A stretch of DNA of 35,000 nucleotides from Chromera velia (lineage: Eukaryota; Sar; Chromeraceae): positions 1 through 35,000 of the forward strand of contig JAHBMJ010000314.1 of the NCBI GenBank assembly GCA_018398765.1, in the 5' to 3' direction. Within the stretch, counting starts at the first letter, position 1, and the number at the start of each line of letters is the position of its first letter. This document shows, piece after piece, positions 10,891 through 19,660 of this stretch. Below the pieces are notes generated by a model. The model did not search any database. It worked only from the letters and a program-made list of their open reading frames with translations, and had not been told where the DNA came from. Made by a program: the position numbers and the translations under genes.

Positions 10891-11926
10891 TACACACATA
10901 TAGAATGTTTGCAGACGCTCAAAAAGGGGGCCGTAAAGATGTTTCAGCACCAGAAAAGTCAACACAGCTGTTCGAAAAAACGTTTAGCTGATCGGTTTAC
11001 CTCTGCATGAAGTATCGGGTTTAGGACAGATCGGGTTTAGGAAAGGGATGGGCACAAGAGAGGGGATCGGAGCAGTGGTAGGCTTGGTACAGGAATGTAG
11101 AAGAGGCAAGAAGGGGCTCCTAGGCGGATTTATCGACTTCTCAAAGGCGTTTGACTCCATCCCTCGGCTGAAGCTTCTGGCAAAGCTGCAGGCTGAGAGA
11201 ATAGAGAAGAGAGATCTGTTGATGATTGCATCAATGTATAGAGGCGTGAAAGCGAGAGTCGATGGGGACTCGGCTCTATTCCCGGAGGGGGCAGAGGTTA
11301 AGCAAGGTGATGCGTTGTCCCCGTCGCTTTTTCTATTATTCATTAATGATCTGTATGATGAGATTCAGAAAGGAAAACGGGGAGATAGAAAGGAAATGGA
11401 GGGGGTTCACCTTGCTGGGGCCAGTTTGAGAAGTATAGACTACGCTGATGATCTTGTCTTGTTTGCATACTCAGCAGCCGACCTCCAAGCAAAATTTGAT
11501 GCCCTGGAGGGGTATTGCAGAAAGTGGGGGTTGAATGTCAATCTAAAAAAAACTAAGGTCTTGCACCTTTGTGAATACCGCGAGGACTGTAACGGCATGA
11601 TTTTATACCAAAAGAAGGAAGTAGACTGGTGTGATCAGTACAAATATTTGGGTTACCTTCTGTTTGAGGGAGGGGATTTGACTTGGTTGATTGAAGCACG
11701 CCTACGCAGTGCAGAGCGTGCAATGAGGGTGGTGATTAGTCTGGCTATGAATCTGTCTGGGTTGCCTCTCGGGGGAAAGATGCAGCTGCTGAAGGCGTAC
11801 TGGGAGCTGGTGGCACTTTATAGCCTGGAGTGCTTTCCGATAAGACAGGGAGACTGGGAGGCGATTGACAACTTGTGGCTCTGGTTTGTTCGATGGGCGG
11901 CCCGACTTCCGGTCAAGAGTTTGCGT

Positions 11927-12038
11927 GTACCCTCTCTTTTGTCTCTTAATTTAATGTCTAGCTGCTCACACGCTCTTGTGTGCTCGTTTTGCTTCATTCT
12001 GGATTGTACTTAGCCGTTCGCATCTCCGTATTCCTTAG
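11927..12038 (+). other. Intron-like 112-bp interruption in the LINE frame
   Basis: This segment starts GTACCC and ends CCTTAG, and is pyrimidine-rich near its end. Its removal joins codon CGT (ending 11926) to GCT (12039) in phase 0, merging two otherwise incompatible frames. It contains several stops. It could be a genuine intron gained by the LINE, or an insertion or decay that happens to look spliceable. Confidence 0.4.
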
Positions 12039-12215
12039 GCTCTTTTGAATTCATGGAAGGGACCAGCGGGGCAGAAGCAAAAACGAGCCGTCAATGGTCT
12101 GTTCAGATGGGCAGGCCTTGACTTTTTGACGTCTCTCCCTGTTCGAAGCTCAGAAAGACGGGCCCCAAAGGGGAATTTGTTTATTTTTGCCAAAATTAAG
12201 GATGCTTGGGGAATA

Positions 12216-12220
12216 GAATG
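12216..12220. repeat. Target site duplication GAATG (left copy)
   Basis: GAATG abuts the first base of the 5' LTR, and the same five bases abut the end of the 3' LTR at 15299-15303. Five bp is a typical integrase stagger. Confidence 0.85.
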
Positions 12221-12474
12221 TGTAACGTTGTGAGGCTAGCCAGCCGCGTAACGGTACGTGAAGCAGCATGTCAGGCTATATCGAGATACGTGCAGTTCGA
12301 GCGTATTTGGATCCATGCAATTAAGCTACGCACATGCATGCAGTCAGCAGTGAGTCAAGCTTTCGTATAAAAGTCTGTAAGGGAGTATCTAGAAGTAAGA
12401 ACCTTGTATAACAGAACTTCTTATACCAGATGAGCCCCGTGCATCAGCTAGCCACTGCACCATACTCTGTAGCG
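12221..12474 (+). repeat. 5' LTR (254 bp)
   Basis: It begins TGTAACGTTGTGAGG and ends CTGTAGCG, so the 3' end is not the usual CA. A TATA-like box (TATAAAA, 12366-12372) sits in its middle. It aligns without gaps to 15045-15298 with 13 differences. Confidence 0.92.
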
Positions 12475-12486
12475 TGGTAGCAGAAC
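12475..12486 (+). promoter_or_regulatory. Primer-binding site (initiator-Met tRNA type)
   Basis: TGGTAGCAGA starts immediately after the LTR. It is complementary to the 3' end of eukaryotic initiator tRNA-Met of the ...TCTGCTACCA type, with 10 consecutive matches. That is standard minus-strand priming for LTR elements. Confidence 0.75.
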
Positions 12487-12678
12487 GAAACGATCAGCCT
12501 CAGTGGAGTTCGCAGACCGTCCGTCTTAGGTCGTGAACACAGTCTCTGTCTGACAGTGCGAGGTCTCTTTGCAGCTTCACACAGCTTGCACTGACTACGC
12601 ACGCAACCACTGCAACAAACAGAAACGTACGAGTTCACTGCTTTGTCTTGTGAAAAGTTCTCAGAAGTCTTCAGTAGC

Positions 12679-14400
12679 ATGTCGGTCATGTCGATCTGGG
12701 AACGTTTCGGAAATTTTCTTTTGCTTGTATATGAACTTCAAAAATTCAAGGACATTCCATCCGAAGAAGTGCAAGCGAACGGTGAGGGCCTCTTGAAGGA
12801 AGGGTTTGAGATTGCAGAGTGACTCTTAAAGTCCACAGGAGCCAGTAGACCGTCTGGTCCACCAACTGGGATTTCTGAGAAGCAGAGTGCAGTCCAACAT
12901 GCGACTTGACACACCGATACGGGCAAACCAAAAACTCGCAGAAGTCGCAGGTTGACAGAGGCGGCCTAGAAGAAAAAAGTGGCAGAGCAAACACAGTTTC
13001 AGCAATCATCTGAGCACTGTAATGCTGCTTGCCCAAAAAGTCCAGCAGGGAGAAAGAGGAAACAGAAAGTCCAGCAGCCCAGAGACGTCTTCTTTGAAGG
13101 TATGCGCAAGGCCCCAGGCGCACATGGAAATGCAAATCGAAGTAGAGAGAGGGGTGAAGCGTGCAAGCGAGGTTTTGGCAGTAATCAGTCGAAGATTTCT
13201 AGTCGCTCGCAACAACAGAGGAGGCCTGAGCGAGGGACAGAGAGAGAGGGAAGAATTATTCCACCAGGTACCCCAGGGTCTGAATTTCATGTGAGAGAGG
13301 AGGATGTGGATGGGGTCAAAGACACACTGGGCAATGGCGGTATTCGCGTAAGGCCGCACGGCTGTGCGCAGTCGGGCATCTCAAATCACTCGCAGTAGCA
13401 AACAGATGTGCAGATATCTGGGGTGCGAGAGGGAAGTGTTTCTGTGAGCTCCATGGGAGCCACACTCGCTGGAACTCCAAGCATGACGTTTAACTTCAGT
13501 CAGTCGTCCCAGAAAGAAGGCAGAGGGACGTGGGAAGTGCAAAAGGGGAGTGGGATTATCAATTCCGATGGGAGCATGTTCTTTGCGACGCCTCAGACGA
13601 CTTTTGATTTCGGTCAGAGCTCCCCTGTGATGGCTCTTGCCGGAAGGGATGGTCAAATAAATGAGCCCGCTCCGATGGATCTGTGCCGGATCGAAAAGAG
13701 TAAGAAGGACGAAGGAGGTATGGGAAAAGACTTGTTTGAATCGCTGTATGGAGTTGGGAGTTGGGAATTGAGAGAACAAACCCACTGCCAGTCTGAGAGA
13801 CTACATAGCCCGTCTCCGCAGCTCAATCGTTTGGAGAGAGGTGGGCAGGGAAATGACTTTGGGGGTAGGAGTCTGGGGAAAGCAGAGAGACAGAAACAAA
13901 AGCGCCAAGAAAAGAAAGAGAGAAAGAGGCAGGAAAAGCATGAAAGGGAAATGCTGGCTGTGAGGCAAACGAAGGAGACGGACAGCCCTTAGTCTCCTCT
14001 GCCTTCAATTAGTGAGGGAGTGGAGGAACCGGCAGTCTCGTCTGATGGTTTGATACCGTCTCATCAGGCCAGTCGTCGGCAAGAGAGAACGGAGGCGAAG
14101 AACAAAGAGAAAGAGAGAAGGCGAACAGCCCATGCAAAACCAAAGACGCCAGTCCTACCGCGTAATCCGCTCCAGTATGAGTATTAGGAGGATGTGTCTC
14201 TTCGTTTTCGGTTGGGAAGGGAGGACTTGATTTCAAATGTTCAGGGAATTGGCACTGCAGACTGGCATGCATTTTTGGCACGTCGTGGGTGTGGACAGAC
14301 AGGGGAGACATTTTACAGGGAGATGTATGGAAATAGAGGGGGTGTGATGCCGTATGTGCCAGAAGTGAGACCTGCAGTGCGGCAGATGAGGAGCGTGTAG
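12679..14400 (+). pseudogene. Gag-like frame of the LTR element, interrupted by TAG/TGA
   Basis: A single frame runs from ATG 12679 (MSVMSIWERFGNFLLL) to TAG 14398-14400. It is interrupted by TGA 12820 and 12907 and TAG 12967, 13396, 13990 and 14185, and coding-like text continues in the same frame between every stop. Composition is basic and Gln/Ser-rich, with a KRQEKKERKRQEK cluster (13890-13950) suited to nucleic-acid binding. No CCHC zinc knuckle is visible. The C-terminal piece has GTADWHAFLARRGCGQ and GETFYREMYGNR. Continuation past 14400 is possible to TGA 14563. The gag call rests on position between LTRs and composition, not on a recognised domain. Confidence 0.55.
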
Positions 14401-14853
14401 ACTGCCCGCACCTCACCGCAGCCTTCTATCAGTCCACAATCTCCATTAAAATAGCGGCACCAAGCTGGAAGAGAATTGGACGAAACAGATGGCAGAGGGA
14501 CGGGGGTGATTGTAGGGCCAACCGATTGGGAAATGCAGTACTATGGCATCCAGTGGACTTCGTGAACAAAGGAGCGATTTTAAGCCGATATCTGTTTTCC
14601 GCCCTTTTGCGTCTGATTTTTTTTTCTTTGTTGTTGTCCTCATGCACGTCACACTCTCTCTGACCGAGTGTGGACGCGGCCTTGAAGGGGGAGGGGGCAT
14701 GTGCACTGGGTATACGGTGGAGTCAGTACGGATAGTGGTTGGGAGTAACTGTTGTGATTGTTTGACTGGAATGGACTATGAGCTGACGATGTAAAAGAGA
14801 AGAAGAGCCACAGAAAAGAAGGTAAAGGAAATTCTGAAAACAAAAATGAGAGA

Positions 14854-14889
14854 GATGAAAGAAAAGAAAAGAAAAGAAAAGAAAAGAAA
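14854..14889. repeat. GAAAA microsatellite
   Basis: AAAAG pentamer repeats lie inside the LTR element's non-coding 3' region. Confidence 0.9.
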
Positions 14890-15029
14890 GACGATCTTTG
14901 GTTTTCTACGACGCCGCAGGTATAAGGAAAAGCGATGATCTAATTAACAATCATCACTCCATTGCCCAAAAGAGTTGTATAAGAAGATTTACTTGCATTT
15001 TCCATGTAAGCCAGCATGGACGTGGCTTC

Positions 15030-15042
15030 AGGGGGGAGGTGG
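15030..15042 (+). promoter_or_regulatory. Polypurine tract
   Basis: AGGGGGGAGGTGG lies 2 bp before the 3' LTR. This is the expected position and composition for the plus-strand primer of an LTR retroelement. Confidence 0.8.
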
Positions 15043-15044
15043 CA

Positions 15045-15298
15045 CATAACGTTGTGAGGCTAGCCAGCCGCGTAACGGTACGCGAAGCAGCATGTCAGGC
15101 TATATCGAGATACATGCAGTTTGAGCGTATTTGGATCTATGCAATTAAGCTACGCACATGCATGCAGTCAGCAGTGAGTCAAGCTTTCGTATAAAAGTCT
15201 ATAAGGGAGTATCTAGAAGTAAGAACCTTGTATAACAGAACTTTTTATACCAGATGAGCCCCGTATATCAGCTAGCCACTGCACCACACTTCGTAGCG
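15045..15298 (+). repeat. 3' LTR (254 bp)
   Basis: It is the same length as the 5' copy, with 13 mismatches (about 95 percent identity), every one a transition. It starts CATAACG where the 5' copy has TGTAACG and is followed by GAATG. Confidence 0.92.
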
Positions 15299-15303
15299 GA
15301 ATG

Positions 15304-15942
15304 CATAAAAAGGGGAGATAGGGAAGAAAGGGGCAACTTCCCCCTGTCTGCCTCTTTATTAGGACTATAGAGAGCTCTTCCATCTTCTTCACGTTCTTCT
15401 CTATTTCTTTTGTCTTCAAAGAATGGCCCCAAGGTACGGATATCCTGTCTGCCAAGAAGTGCCTTATGTGAAAAGATTGAGCCACTCCTAAGGGCATTGA
15501 CACTAAATTGGAAGGGTTTGACGGGGGGGGCCAACTCTGGCAGAGGGTTATTTAAATGGAAGAAAAATTGATGATCTCTGGCACCGGCTTTTAGTATGCT
15601 CCAATTGGGTAGAAGCGAGAAATAAACTAAACAAAGTAGTAGAAGGAAAGAAAGTGAAGCAAAGGATTCAGAAAGAAGGAATTGAGGGATCGGATGCAGC
15701 CAAAACAGAAGCGAGGAAGATGCTGCTTTTGGCTTTACAAGTTGATCCGTATGAAGCATGCAGAGCCGTTTGTGATCTTTGTTACTCACTGTGGACGCCT
15801 GTTTCTGTATAAACATGACCTTTTCTTCTTCTGTTCGAGTCTTCTATTGCCACCTCCAATACACATGCTGCTCGTGAGCTCACCAAACGAGCACTTCAAG
15901 GGATCTTGCGCTTAGCCTTATCTCTAGAGTTGAGTGATTGAC
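15304..15942 (+). pseudogene. LINE C-terminal coding remainder
   Basis: Joining 12220 to 15304 keeps the frame across the insertion site (...GIEC then IKRGDREERGN). It runs with one TAG (15368-15370) to a one-base shift in an A-run near 15567. After the shift, clear coding text follows (IDDLWHRLLVCSNWVEAR, GSDAAKTEARKMLLLALQ, AVCDLCYSLWTPV), ending at a TAA near 15810. Weaker similarity in the same frame (NTHAARELTKRALQGIL) reaches TGA at about 15940. The Lys/Leu-rich tail with CxxC-like spacing is common at LINE ORF2 ends. Confidence 0.55.
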
Positions 15943-16266
15943 GATCTCTTGCATGAACATGGGCTGCTGGGAGCACGGCTCTACTCTAGCAAAGGCAACT
16001 TCATTCATTCATTCATAAATCTTATACTAGATCTTACATATATAAAACTGTAATAAAGACCGTGACTAACGAAGACTAACATTAAAAAAGAAGAAAGAAT
16101 GTTTCTAAAAAGCCCTTCTAGCCCAATAACCTGGAGAAGAGATTTTGTTTTTTTTATCCTTCAAAAGTTGGATAGATGATTGAAGCGATCTCGGCTCCTC
16201 ACTAGGCTTGGAGTTCCTTTATGATTTCTGAGCAAGAAGAGCTGAGCTGACATGATTAGCATGCAG

Positions 16267-16483
16267 GAAGCTGAACAGAGGGCAAAGGATTCGACCAATC
16301 TGCGACTCTGTGAGTATCCCTCTGTGGCTCTACGTGGCCCTCTGCGTACCGGCCCTCAGTGAACTGACAGAGCTCAAACAAAAATGCAACACATACATGG
16401 AGCCAATCGTTTCAGAGTGGCCCAACGCAAACAAGAATACCGCTGCGGCGCGCAAAGGCATGCGAAGACACACAACGTACTGA
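16267..16483 (+). CDS. Possible terminal exon, 72 codons (unrecognised)
   Basis: The acceptor TAGCATGCAG (16257-16266) resembles other acceptors in this window. The open frame after it includes a hydrophobic patch (SIPLWLYVALCVPALSEL) and SEWPNANKNTAAARKGMRR, ending TGA 16481-16483. AATAAA at about 16564 would serve as a poly(A) signal. No partner exon was found, since the sequence upstream is the LINE tail. It may be a stranded or chance exon. Confidence 0.25.
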
Positions 16484-16923
16484 CACTTACAGAAGAAAAA
16501 ATTCGAGATATCATGACCGCCATTATCATAGCCCCACTATAACTTTACGGAAATTCAGTTAGTAAATAAAGATGGAACAAACGAAAGAAACGTTACAAAG
16601 CCTACCGACACTGGCCGTACGTGACGCTTCCTTTCCTGTCTCAACCCACATACATGCATGTACAACCTTTTCCTACCTGACGATCATTCTCACTTGCTGA
16701 AGGACGACATATCTTGCGAACATCCAACATTCAGAAGGTAAGTACACTTTCTGCGAGAGACGGATAAGCAGAACTGCATGTGAGTATATATATCCATATA
16801 CATATGTACTGCAACTCCGTCAACTGACTTACAGTAGAGAAACGCTCCTCTTTCTGAGACCCTATTCTTTTTGACAAAGCCTGAACCTCCCATGGAACCT
16901 CCCAAGGTCATACCTCCTGAGCA

Positions 16924-17157
16924 TCATCGAATTGCAAACAATATGCTGGTGCCACCCAGTGGCCCGCCAGAATATATGTATCTGGCAGGACATCTGTAGT
17001 CTGCATACCCGCCGCATGATCTACCGCTCGGGTTGATCGGTCGCTGTGGAATCTGGACACACGAACCAATGTTCCCAGTATTACTCCGAGGGACACCTTG
17101 CCAGGGGTGGGTTTCCATACCACTCTGTCTGCTTGAGATTGTCCTCGTCCTCGTCAT
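16924..17157 (-). pseudogene. Third WYDxRC-like repeat in a shifted frame
   Basis: Directly downstream on the minus strand, another frame encodes CGGYADYRC then YIYSGGPLGGT. This aligns with the GYIYIGRGPFYGT of repeat 1 (8 of 12 positions, one gap). It ends in TGA 16924-16926, and the same frame then continues with GGMTLGGSMGGSGF. The introns I can place at the gene's 3' end lead into a third frame instead, so a frameshift is more likely than splicing. Confidence 0.4.
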
Positions 17158-17758
17158 CGTAAGTCGGAACCTCTACAGCCTCACTGGAGGCACTCTCCCA
17201 CTGATTCATGATGGGCATCTGAAAACTTACCATTACAAAAGGGCGGTCCAACACGAAGGGCCCGGCAATAAATCCAAAATTTTGTTTAACATTCTCGGAA
17301 GGGGGCAAGGGATGCAGCCTCTGCAGACGACATGTGTTGCATCGCCTGTCATACCAGTTTCCATTCACCGTGCCGTAAAACGGCCCACGACCGATGTAGA
17401 TGTACCCTGCATGCTCCATCTCCTCTCGTGTCAGCTGTGGGTAGCGGCACCGCTGGTCGTACCATGCCCCATTCACGCGCCCGTAGTTTTGCTTGTTCGG
17501 GTCATGTACGACATCACCTTCAGGAGTCGGGTGGCCTCCGGCCAGAAAAAGCGAGAGAGAGGTGATCACCCCACTCTGACTCACTTCGGAGACAAGATAA
17601 AGGGCTCTCTTGAGTTCCTCAGTAGGAAGAGATACGGAACCGACGTCGCTCTGTGCACTTCTTCCCTCAGACAGTGCAACCAGCGCTGCGCTGACGGCAA
17701 AAACTGCCGCTTCAAAACGTATATATAAAAAAATCTGGGATTTGTCCTGTACTGGCAA
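17081..17758 (-). CDS. Secreted-type protein with WYDxRC repeats
   Basis: This 225-codon minus-strand frame ends in TAA 17081-17083. Near the N-terminus, FEAAVFAVSAALVAL followed by SEGRSAQ resembles a signal peptide and cleavage region, but 14 residues precede it, so the start at 17758 is doubtful (a CAG acceptor at about 17747 is possible). Two imperfect repeats follow: NYGRVNGAWYDQRC then FYGTVNGNWYDRRC, each continued by an aromatic/Gly segment (GYIYIGRGPF and GFIAGPF). The C-terminal part is acidic (YDDEDEDN). I do not know the family. Paired Cys and repeated WYD motifs suit a small extracellular module. Confidence 0.5.
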   Translation of the reverse strand: MPVQDKSQIFLYIRFEAAVFAVSAALVALSEGRSAQSDVGSVSLPTEELKRALYLVSEVSQSGVITSLSLFLAGGHPTPEGDVVHDPNKQNYGRVNGAWYDQRCRYPQLTREEMEHAGYIYIGRGPFYGTVNGNWYDRRCNTCRLQRLHPLPPSENVKQNFGFIAGPFVLDRPFVMVSFQMPIMNQWESASSEAVEVPTYDDEDEDNLKQTEWYGNPPLARCPSE

Positions 17759-17759
17759 T

Positions 17760-18480
17760 CGGAGAATTCAAAAGTCTGGCGCACACAAGAAAAGAAAGTT
17801 CTTCGATTCTGATATATACACAGCTACGGATATATATATGTATGTATATCGAGAGCTTCGGATCTCTGGCAAAAAGAATAAAAGCAACAATACCACCTGT
17901 TTGTCCACTATCAACAAACAACTGTATACATTCCTGCCATGGGCTTGTGCTGACACTCACGCAAGCTATAGAGTTCGAATTGTTCAAGAAGTCGGAGGAT
18001 CATTTGGTTCCCATGCATGCAGCTATGATATTAAACGAGGGTTCGTGGATGCATAGCATATCCCAGCATACCGGCCGTTAGTTGGCATGGTATTGGGTAT
18101 CGTGCCTAGGCTAGTTTCTTTCTAATCTACCCTAATCTATCCACCCTTAGTTTCTGACTCTGCTTGCCTCTCTATCGCGTTTTTTTTTCTAGTTTCTCTT
18201 TTACATCAACTTCAATCGCCCCTGCCGGCCCGAAATTGACCCGGAATCACTTAACTCACTCTCAAGCAACGACTTTTCACTGAGTTTTCAACAAACGACT
18301 CTTTCTTTCCGATTCTTTTCTCTCTCTAACTCTTTACTTCTTTACGCTTCTCCATCGTTCTCCGTTCATTCAATCAGCTCGGTCTTCACTTCACCCTGTC
18401 CTTCACTTACCGTTGGCGTCCCCTGCCCCCTGCGCGGAGACAGAAAACGCTACCACGTTGTGAGCCAGCAATGGCCCCGC
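17760..18480. other. No gene seen (17.8-18.5 kb)
   Basis: The stretch holds a TA-rich patch (17810-17850) and a long pyrimidine-rich stretch (18100-18420). Short open frames here have no coding character. It could be the 5' region of the minus-strand WYDxRC gene. Confidence 0.4.
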
Positions 18481-18504
18481 TTGGAAAGGACCTTTTCTCC
18501 CTCT

Positions 18505-18870
18505 CTATGAGTGAATGGAAAAAAGCACGTTTGCTGCCACAAATCTCTGCAAGGTGCACAACAGAATTTTGAAGTACTGTTATATCAGTCTGCCCTGGAC
18601 TGCTGCAAAGTCTTCACCCCCCCTCATTCTGCTTGCTGCGTGATTTACTACAGTTGTCAAAAGCTCCACCGTCCTCTTCTCTGGCCTTCCATATGTTTCA
18701 AACACCAGCGGAACAAATTCGAGGCCTAGCTCTTTGCAGATGGCCTTGTACTTCCTGTCCTTCACCGTTTCCATGTCTCTGGCTGCTGCCCCTACATAAT
18801 TGGACATTTGATGCAGGCGGGCTGCATCCACAGACATGGGATGAGTAACGGACACGTGATATCCTTTCTC
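18505..18870 (-). pseudogene. LINE C-terminal fragment (minus strand)
   Basis: The minus-strand frame reads VSVTHPMSVDAARLHQ, GAAARDMETVKDRKYKAIC, LGLEFVPLVFETYG and FAAVQGRLI, then TAA 18580-18582, then CTLQRFVAANVLF to TAG 18505-18507. The order HP...GAAA...KxxKY...FVPLVFExxG...RLI...LQRxxA is the typical end of LINE ORF2-type proteins in plants and algae. No RT domain remains. The upstream edge is the poly-T of the adjacent 169-bp repeat, so that insertion or truncation removed the rest. It is separate from the LINE at 10986. Confidence 0.7.
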
Positions 18871-19049
18871 TTTTTTTTTTTGATTGAGGTTTTTGTTATG
18901 CATGCCGCGTCCCCGTATATGAGGGGCGGATCTAGTTTAGTCTGTCAAAAGGTTCCGGTTCATCCCATCTGTTCTGAATCAAGGAACGCTGCTCATTGAT
19001 CACTTTTACTGTGGTTTATTTCTTAAGCGGCGGTAGAGTAGGACTCGGA
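18871..19049 (-). repeat. 169-bp repeat, copy 1, with poly-T/A end
   Basis: The segment 18881-19049 (starting TGATTGAGGTTTTTGTTATG and ending GTAGGACTCGGA) is preceded by 11 T. Read on the minus strand this is a 169-bp unit ending in poly(A), like a short retroposon. No convincing pol III A/B boxes are visible. Confidence 0.75.
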
Positions 19050-19080
19050 GAACAACGAAAAGAGGGGAGAGGCAGGTTTT

Positions 19081-19262
19081 TTTTTTTAGATTGTGATTGA
19101 GGTTTTTGTTATGCATGCCGCATCCCTGTATATCAGGGGTGGCTCTAGCCTAGTCTATCAAAAGGTTCCGGTTTGTCCCGTCTGTTCTGAATCTAGGAAC
19201 ACTGCTCATTGATCACTTTTACTGCAGTTTATTTCTTAAGCGGCGCTAGAGTAGGACTCGGA
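19081..19262 (-). repeat. 169-bp repeat, copy 2
   Basis: The segment 19094-19262 is the same length as copy 1 and clearly homologous, with roughly a dozen substitutions. It is preceded by a T-run (about 19078-19087) and ATTG. The two copies are direct repeats 44 bp apart, so either two insertions or a segmental duplication. Confidence 0.8.
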
Positions 19263-19660
19263 TCTGGATTTTTGTTACATCGATTTTGTTGTGCATGGGT
19301 GACTCATGTGAAACGACTCCTGCATGTGCAAAACACGATCCTGCAGCGCGGACATGCATGCAAGGCCGGATAGGGATATCATGGGGATACCCAACGGATG
19401 CAAATGGTACGTTGAAGTTAAGATGTCGAAAGCCAGAGCAAAGTCTGAAGCGACTCGGTCGCATTTAACCACAGTTAAATTTGCTGTATAGTTTCTGCTC
19501 CCCAGAACTATTCTGGTTGTACCAGCATCTGTCCTACACTTTTTTGTAAGCCAGACTGAGCGGTGAGATCTTTCTCTACTATATTCTATTCCGTCTCATT
19601 TCTGTTCCCACTTGTGCCTTTCGACCTTAGCCCGTCAGGCTCGCTTGAGGTAGCCAAGAT

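Larger units (their letters stand above)
10988..12220 (+). pseudogene. LINE reverse transcriptase, interrupted
   Basis: The frame opens at 10988 with no sure start codon. In order it contains GQIGFRKG, FIDFSKAFDSIPR (RT block A), QGDALSPSLFLLFINDLYDE (block B), YADDLVLFA (catalytic YADD), the WGLNVNLKKTKVL block and the YKYLGYLL block. It reads to 11926. A 112-bp piece then breaks the frame, and coding resumes at 12039 through GLFRWAGLDF and KIKDAWGIE to the LTR-element insertion at 12220. The catalytic Asp pair is intact, so decay is by interruption rather than active-site loss. The enzyme copies element RNA at nicked target DNA. Confidence 0.85.
12221..15298 (+). mobile_element. Complete non-autonomous LTR retrotransposon (gag-like only)
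   Basis: Two LTRs of identical length (254 bp) bound a 2,570-bp interior. The target duplication GAATG is present at 12216-12220 and 15299-15303. A primer-binding site follows the 5' LTR directly, and a G-rich polypurine tract precedes the 3' LTR. There is no protease, integrase, RT or RNase H in any frame; only one interrupted basic frame is present. The element must therefore have been mobilised in trans, comparable to gag-only (TR-GAG-type) elements. It is inserted in the same orientation as the host LINE and is younger than it. Confidence 0.85.
10986..16020 (+). mobile_element. 5'-truncated LINE (non-LTR retrotransposon), split by an LTR element
   Basis: The LINE occupies 10986-12220 and 15304-about 16020. 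The first part has a reverse transcriptase with the family's key motifs. The second part continues the same reading frame once the LTR element and one GAATG copy are removed. The 5' end begins inside the RT region (a TAG lies upstream at 10985), as expected of incomplete reverse transcription. Near the 3' end is CATTCATTCATTCAT (about 16001-16015), possibly the short tandem tail some LINEs carry. The copy is dead: it has a 112-bp interruption, a frameshift and stops. The clade (L1-, RTE- or CR1-like) cannot be set by eye. Confidence 0.8.

Noticed and set aside
17033-17728. 231-codon plus-strand frame opposite the WYDxRC gene
   Set aside because: The minus-strand frame has internal repeats and a signal-like N-terminus, and the plus frame has no repeat logic of its own. 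It is probably a shadow.
18881-19262. LTR pair (169-bp direct repeats as a small LTR element)
   Set aside because: Only 44 bp separate them, with no primer site, polypurine tract or target duplication. Adjacent T-runs fit retroposon tails better.
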